NCBI GenBank assembly: GCA_937978655.1
Contig: CALJUX010000022.1
Span: 82,427 to 146,426, forward strand
Source of the DNA: an uncultured Chromatiaceae bacterium
GTDB taxonomy: Bacteria; Pseudomonadota; Gammaproteobacteria; Enterobacterales; Alteromonadaceae
Direction of reading: 5' to 3'
DNA length: 64,000 nt
The notes below the pieces were generated by a model. The model did not search any database, had not been told where the DNA came from, and saw nothing but the letters and a program-made list of their open reading frames with translations. Below are positions 60,122-64,000 of this stretch, piece by piece. How positions within the stretch are numbered: the first letter of the stretch is position 1; each line of letters starts with the position of its first letter. Both the position numbers and the translations under genes were made by a program.

Positions 60122-61057
60122 ATGAGTGTAGCGGGCTTTTTTCAGGCGGCGGGTTTCAGCCTGCGCCAAATCGGCAGTTTGCTTGGCTTCAGTGCCAATG
60201 GTTTCAATGCTAGCGGCCTGGCCGGCAATAACCAGCTGAACCTGGCACAGCCCGGTGGCGACACCGCGGCCGGCGTGTATTTAATCGGCGCCGGGCCGGG
60301 CGATGCGGAACTCTTGACGCGTAAAGGCGAGCGGGTGCTGCGCGCCGCCGATGTGGTGTTGTACGACAATCTGGTGTCGGCCGGTGTGCTGGCACTATGC
60401 CGGCGCAGCTGTCAGCGCATTTATGTCGGTAAACGCGCGGGTTTGCATGCGATGGCACAAAGCCAGATTAACCAGCTGCTGGTGGAATATGGCCAGCACA
60501 GTGTCAGCGCCGGCAAAGTGGTGGTACGGCTTAAAGGCGGTGACCCGGCGATTTTTGGCCGGGTCAGTGAAGAGGCTGCGGCTCTGGCGCAGGCCGGTTT
60601 GCCTTTTGCGATAGTGCCTGGCATCACCAGTGCCTCGGCGGCTTGTGCTTACAGCGGCATTGCGCTGACAGCGCGTGGCCAGGCCGCCTCGGTGCAGTTT
60701 TTAACCGCCCAGTTTGCCGACCCAGGCCGGCAACCGGATTTTACCCAGTATCAGTACCAGAGCGGCCAGAACCCGACGCTGGTGGTGTATATGGGGCTGA
60801 ACCGGCTGAATGAGCTGTGTCTGGGGCTGATGAATGTCGGCTGGCCCGGCGCGATGCCGGTAGCGCTGCTTGACCAGCTCAGCAGTGACACACAGCAAGA
60901 GCTGACCGGCAGTCTGGCCGACATTTGTGCCCGCTACGCCTGCCATCAGCAAGGGCCAAACCCGCTGCTTGGGCCAACGCTGATAGTCATTGGCACTGTG
61001 GTCAGCACGCCGATGGCGGTAAACCGCAGTTTATTACGGCCGCTGCAGCAGGTCTGA
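60122..61057 (+). CDS. cobA: Uroporphyrinogen-III C-methyltransferase
   Basis: 311 residues. VYLIGAGPGDAELLTRKG, VVLYDNLVS, VRLKGGDPAIFGRVSEE and VPGITSASAACAYSGI are the SUMT signatures. It makes precorrin-2 for siroheme, the NirB cofactor. A 48-residue N-terminal extension rich in Gly, Phe and Asn precedes the core and is unlike the usual CobA. No CysG-type oxidase/ferrochelatase domain is fused, so those steps need another enzyme. GGGAG precedes the ATG. Part of nirB-nirD-cobA. Confidence 0.94.
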   Translation: MSVAGFFQAAGFSLRQIGSLLGFSANGFNASGLAGNNQLNLAQPGGDTAAGVYLIGAGPGDAELLTRKGERVLRAADVVLYDNLVSAGVLALCRRSCQRIYVGKRAGLHAMAQSQINQLLVEYGQHSVSAGKVVVRLKGGDPAIFGRVSEEAAALAQAGLPFAIVPGITSASAACAYSGIALTARGQAASVQFLTAQFADPGRQPDFTQYQYQSGQNPTLVVYMGLNRLNELCLGLMNVGWPGAMPVALLDQLSSDTQQELTGSLADICARYACHQQGPNPLLGPTLIVIGTVVSTPMAVNRSLLRPLQQV

Positions 61058-61163
61058 GCCGGTCTTTTTAGCCAAATTTAAACCAGTCATCAGCCAGTTT
61101 TTTTGCCGGTGTGGTCACCGGCCTGGCTTTGCTTTGCCCGGAATTTGCCCAAGGAGAATGTCG

Positions 61164-62408
61164 ATGAAATTATCCGTCCGCCCGCCTGCCATCCTATTAC
61201 CGCTAAAGCTGGTGCCGCTGCTGCCGCTGTTGCTGATAGCGCTGCCTGCTCATGCAGCCTCTGCCACGCCGGCCGCCGCAGCGAAGCCGCCGGCGCTCAA
61301 AGCCGGCCAGAATAATCTGAACTGGCTGTTTCGCTATCGCGCGGAGTATGTTGATCAGGACGGTCTGCCCGAGCAGGCGTTAGCCAATACGTTGTTGACG
61401 CGGCTCAGTGCCCAGCAGGGCATTAGCGATAAGTGGAGTGCCGGTGTGGAATTTGATTATGTCGCTGCGCTGGACGACAGCCGGTATAACAACAGCTTCA
61501 ATGGTAAAGCCCAGTATCCGCTGATTGCTGACCCGGCCGGCAGTGATTTAAATCAGGCCTATGTACAGTATCAGCGCGGCGGCCATCAGCTTAAAATCGG
61601 CCGGCAAAAACTGGCGCTGGGTAACGAGCGTTTTGTTGGCGGTGTCAGCTGGCGGCAGAACGAACAGACCTTTGATGCGCTGCGTTATCAAACCGCACTT
61701 GGCAGCGGCCTGACCCTCGATTACAGCTTCAGCAACAGAGTGAACCGGGTGTTTGGCAGCAAAAGCCCACAAGGCGACTGGCGCGGCGATATCCATTTGC
61801 TGGACGTGAATTACGCCATCTCGGCGGCGCAGCAGCTGAAATTTTATAGCTACAACATGGATTTTCGCGAGGCGCCGGTGCAGTCAAACCGCACGCTGGG
61901 GCTTGATTATCAGCACAGTGGCAAAGCCGGCGCACTGAACTGGCAGTGGGCCGGTGCGCTCGCCACGCAGCAGGAGAGCGGTGACAACCCGCGCTCGTAT
62001 CGCGCTTCTTATCAAAATCTGGAAGCGCAGCTGAGTTATCAGGCTTATCTGTTTGGCGCCGGCTATGAAAAACTTGGCAGCGATAACGGTGTGGGCTTTA
62101 GCACGCCTTTGGCGACGCTGCATAAATTTCAAGGTTATGCGGACAAGTTCTTAACGACGCCGGCCAATGGTGTCCAAGACTTGCAGCTCAAAGCCGGTTA
62201 CATCAAGCCGGATTGGGACCTGCAGTTGCAATATCACTGGTTAACGGCGGCCACTGGTGGTGCGGATTATGGCAATGAACTTAATGTCAGCCTGCAGCTG
62301 AAGTTTGGCCCACGTTATGCCGTGCTGGTTAAAGCGGCGCAGTATGACGCCCGGCATTATCTGACCGACACCAATAAATACTGGTTGCAGTGGCTTGCCA
62401 GGTACTGA
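61164..62408 (+). CDS. Outer-membrane alginate_exp-family porin
   Basis: 414 residues. A Sec signal (about 1-33, ending LPAHA) precedes beta-barrel sequence: alternating hydrophobic strands such as NWLFRYRAEYVDQ, LKIGRQKLALGNERFVGGVSWRQNEQTFD (quoted in part) and the terminal aromatic in WLARY. It matches the alginate export porin family, whose members also sit in nitrate clusters. Its place after nirB-nirD-cobA suggests entry of nitrate or nitrite through the outer membrane. I chose the ATG at 61164 (AAGGAG seven bases upstream) over the one six bases earlier. Confidence 0.8.
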   Translation: MKLSVRPPAILLPLKLVPLLPLLLIALPAHAASATPAAAAKPPALKAGQNNLNWLFRYRAEYVDQDGLPEQALANTLLTRLSAQQGISDKWSAGVEFDYVAALDDSRYNNSFNGKAQYPLIADPAGSDLNQAYVQYQRGGHQLKIGRQKLALGNERFVGGVSWRQNEQTFDALRYQTALGSGLTLDYSFSNRVNRVFGSKSPQGDWRGDIHLLDVNYAISAAQQLKFYSYNMDFREAPVQSNRTLGLDYQHSGKAGALNWQWAGALATQQESGDNPRSYRASYQNLEAQLSYQAYLFGAGYEKLGSDNGVGFSTPLATLHKFQGYADKFLTTPANGVQDLQLKAGYIKPDWDLQLQYHWLTAATGGADYGNELNVSLQLKFGPRYAVLVKAAQYDARHYLTDTNKYWLQWLARY

Positions 62409-62433
62409 TGGACCAGTGTTGCCGGCGCTGCTT

Positions 62434-63948
62434 TTATACCACCAGCAGCCAGAGGATCAGCAGGGCCTGCAGGTAACACAGGCACTGCCAGAGCCGCAGC
62501 GGATAAGCGGCCTGCAAGGTCAGTTCGCGGCCAAGCTGCGGGTTCGGCTGGCGCAGGTCGTACAGAAATTCCGACAGATGCTGATAGCGTTTGGCCGGGT
62601 CAACCTGTAACGCTTTTTGCAGCGTCAAATCTAACCACTGCGGCCAGTCACTGTGCCGGCCGACCATCGGCTGGTAACTCAGACGCTGCTGCGCCGGCAG
62701 ATTTTTACAGCGCGCGATGTCCGGGCCATAAGGTGACTGACCGGTCAGCAGGTAATAACACAAGGCGGCCAGCGAATATAAATCGGACTGGCAGCTGCCG
62801 GCCTGACCGGTGAAATACTCGGGCGCAGTAAATAACGCCGTGCCCGGAATATCACCCGCCACTTCCTGATCGCTTTGTAAACCGGCCAGTCGCGCCGCGC
62901 CAAAATCGATGACACAAACCTGGCCTTGCTCATCCAGCATCACGTTCTGCGGCCGGATATCCTGATGCAGAATTTCAGCGCGGTGCAGCGCCTGTAGCGC
63001 TTTACCGGTTTGCTCGATGATGCCAAGCACCTGCTGCAAGTCCGGTGTGGCCTGTTGCAGGCGCCACTGCGCCAGCGTCTGGCCTTTGACGTAAGCAAAC
63101 AGGCTATAAATGGCGCTGCGAGCTGCCGTTGTCTGTGCGCCGGAATTCGGTTGCGCCGCACGCAGCACATAAGGGCTGTGTACCCGCCTGGCTATCCATT
63201 CTTCACGCAGCAGTTTTTCCAGATATAAATCATCATCGGCCAGCGTTTGTGACGGTGCTTTTAACACCGCCGGTGTGCCATCCGGCAACGCCACCAGATA
63301 CAGATGGCTGCGGTTGGTCTGGCTCAGCACCCGCTGCACTGTCATGCCGTCCAGCACGCTGCCGCTTTGCAGCAGCGGGGGCAGTGGCAATCTGGCGTCC
63401 AGGCCATTAGGTAACAGTCCATTAGGTAGCAGTCCATCAGGTAAAAGGCCGCCGGGTAATTGGCTCTGCGCTGGCACGGCCAGAACCTGCACCAGTTGCA
63501 GCGAAATATTGTCGTCGCTGCCATTGGCCAGCGCGATGCTGGCCAGTTGCTGCGCCAGCTGGTCCAAATCAGCCGTTGTTGCGGCGCTTTCCAGCAACGT
63601 GGCTAATGCTGGCTGGGAGATAAAATCAAACAGGCCATCGCTTGCCAGCACAAAGCAGTCACCGGCGCAAAGGCTCAGCTGTTGCTGCTCCGGCACTATC
63701 TCCGGCCCCGCGCCAAGCGCCTGACTGAGCAGCTGCTGACCGGCCTGCCAGCTGCGCTGATCGCGGGTTAACTGCGACAACTGCGCGTTGCGGTACAGAT
63801 AAATCCGGCAGTCGCCGACATGGATCCAGTGCGCCTGTTGCTGGCGCAGCACCAGCGCGGAAAAAGTGCAGCAATAGCCTTTATCCGGGTCCTGACCATA
63901 ACTGCTGTGTTTATTTTGCTGATATAACCAGCGATGACAGGCTTTGAG
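62434..63948 (-). CDS. PP2C phosphatase / Ser-Thr kinase, 5'-truncated by adapter
   Basis: 505 residues remain; the frame is open up to 63948, where adapter sequence begins. It aligns with the 46.9 kb protein: GYCCTFSALVL, HVGDCRIYLYR, FVLASDGLFDF and DDNISLQLVQV for the phosphatase, then kinase residues PAVLKAPSQ, EILHQDIRPQNVM and IDFGAARLA, and a final membrane span LLILWLLVV. About 110 N-terminal residues, including the first metal Asp motifs, are missing. A GLLP(N/D) repeat links the two domains. It converges on the porin gene. Confidence 0.85.
   Translation of the reverse strand, partial: LKACHRWLYQQNKHSSYGQDPDKGYCCTFSALVLRQQQAHWIHVGDCRIYLYRNAQLSQLTRDQRSWQAGQQLLSQALGAGPEIVPEQQQLSLCAGDCFVLASDGLFDFISQPALATLLESAATTADLDQLAQQLASIALANGSDDNISLQLVQVLAVPAQSQLPGGLLPDGLLPNGLLPNGLDARLPLPPLLQSGSVLDGMTVQRVLSQTNRSHLYLVALPDGTPAVLKAPSQTLADDDLYLEKLLREEWIARRVHSPYVLRAAQPNSGAQTTAARSAIYSLFAYVKGQTLAQWRLQQATPDLQQVLGIIEQTGKALQALHRAEILHQDIRPQNVMLDEQGQVCVIDFGAARLAGLQSDQEVAGDIPGTALFTAPEYFTGQAGSCQSDLYSLAALCYYLLTGQSPYGPDIARCKNLPAQQRLSYQPMVGRHSDWPQWLDLTLQKALQVDPAKRYQHLSEFLYDLRQPNPQLGRELTLQAAYPLRLWQCLCYLQALLILWLLVV
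63404..63463 (-). repeat. 15-bp tandem repeat in the kinase-phosphatase linker
   Basis: Four 15-base units, the first two nearly identical (CCATTAGGTAACAGT and CCATTAGGTAGCAGT), the next two more diverged. They encode GLLPN or GLLPD repeats on the minus strand. Unit length keeps the reading frame. Confidence 0.8.
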
Positions 63949-64000
63949 AGATCGGAAGAGCGTCGTGTAGGGAAAGAGTGTAGTTCTCGGTGGTCGCCGT
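63949..64000. other. Illumina adapter sequence (contamination)
   Basis: The last 52 bases begin AGATCGGAAGAGCGTCGTGT and continue as the reverse complement of the Illumina universal (P5) adapter, with one mismatch near 63984. It joins the kinase gene in mid-codon order and is an assembly artefact, so base 63948 is the last genomic base. Confidence 0.97.

Noticed and set aside
1..64000. CRISPR array, rRNA, tRNA or prophage genes
   Set aside because: I looked for spaced repeats, tRNA-like cloverleaf ends and phage or integrase proteins and found none; I could not run a dedicated tRNA or CRISPR search.

Overview
The window is about 58% G+C chromosomal DNA from a facultatively anaerobic gammaproteobacterium. 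Protein resemblances point towards an Alteromonadales-like genus such as Rheinheimera or Alishewanella, but that placement is a guess. Coding density is high. I saw no rRNA, tRNA, CRISPR array or phage genes. The last 52 bases are not genomic: they are Illumina adapter sequence, so the window ends at an assembly contig end, with the last gene cut by it.

Region 1 (1-9.4 kb) is a signalling island. A leftward operon encodes a response regulator with a degenerate HD-GYP domain, a FIST-domain protein (the family of NosP, a heme nitric oxide sensor) and two histidine kinases. A divergent rightward operon encodes an HTH-receiver protein, a receiver-PAS-GGDEF-EAL protein and a receiver-HDOD protein. 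Region 2 (9.6-18.2 kb) is carbon metabolism: a DUF5009 membrane acyltransferase, a YghU-type glutathione transferase, a DUF3703 protein, a probable periplasmic 3-keto-glycoside operon (DUF1080, GMC oxidoreductase, Tat-exported small subunit), an esterase and a thiolase.

Region 3 (18.3-30.7 kb) holds narK and narL, moeA, an indolepyruvate/phenylpyruvate decarboxylase, then the leftward molybdenum block moaA-mobA-moaBCDE and modABC-modE, with a Moco riboswitch before moaA and a ModE operator before modA. Region 4 (31-42 kb) is nitrate assimilation: nasA, facing an nrtA-nrtB-nrtD-nasC operon, then ytfE and norR (nitric oxide defence), moeB and a DGC-domain protein.

Region 5 (42.5-56.7 kb) holds nnrS, two further nitrate/nitrite MFS transporters, a PP2C phosphatase-kinase, mog, ubiV/ubiU/ubiT (oxygen-independent ubiquinone synthesis; a small palindromic element sits between ubiU and ubiV), a chromate transporter and the anaerobic ribonucleotide reductase nrdD/nrdG. 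Region 6 (56.7-64 kb) is nirB-nirD-cobA, an outer-membrane porin and a second, truncated PP2C-kinase.

The regulatory DNA falls into three layers. (i) Assimilatory operons (nasA, nrtA, nirB) each show a sigma-54 promoter candidate, NtrC-like sites and an intrinsic terminator in the leader just before the gene, which implies nitrate-controlled antitermination as in Klebsiella nasF. (ii) Anaerobic genes (narL, the DGC gene, the 45.4 kb transporter, nrdG) have FNR boxes, mostly near -41.5, with a NarL 7-2-7 site nearby. (iii) Nitric oxide defence (ytfE) has three NorR sites and a sigma-54 promoter. Together the window reads as a nitrate/nitrite/nitric oxide metabolic and signalling hub with its molybdenum cofactor supply.
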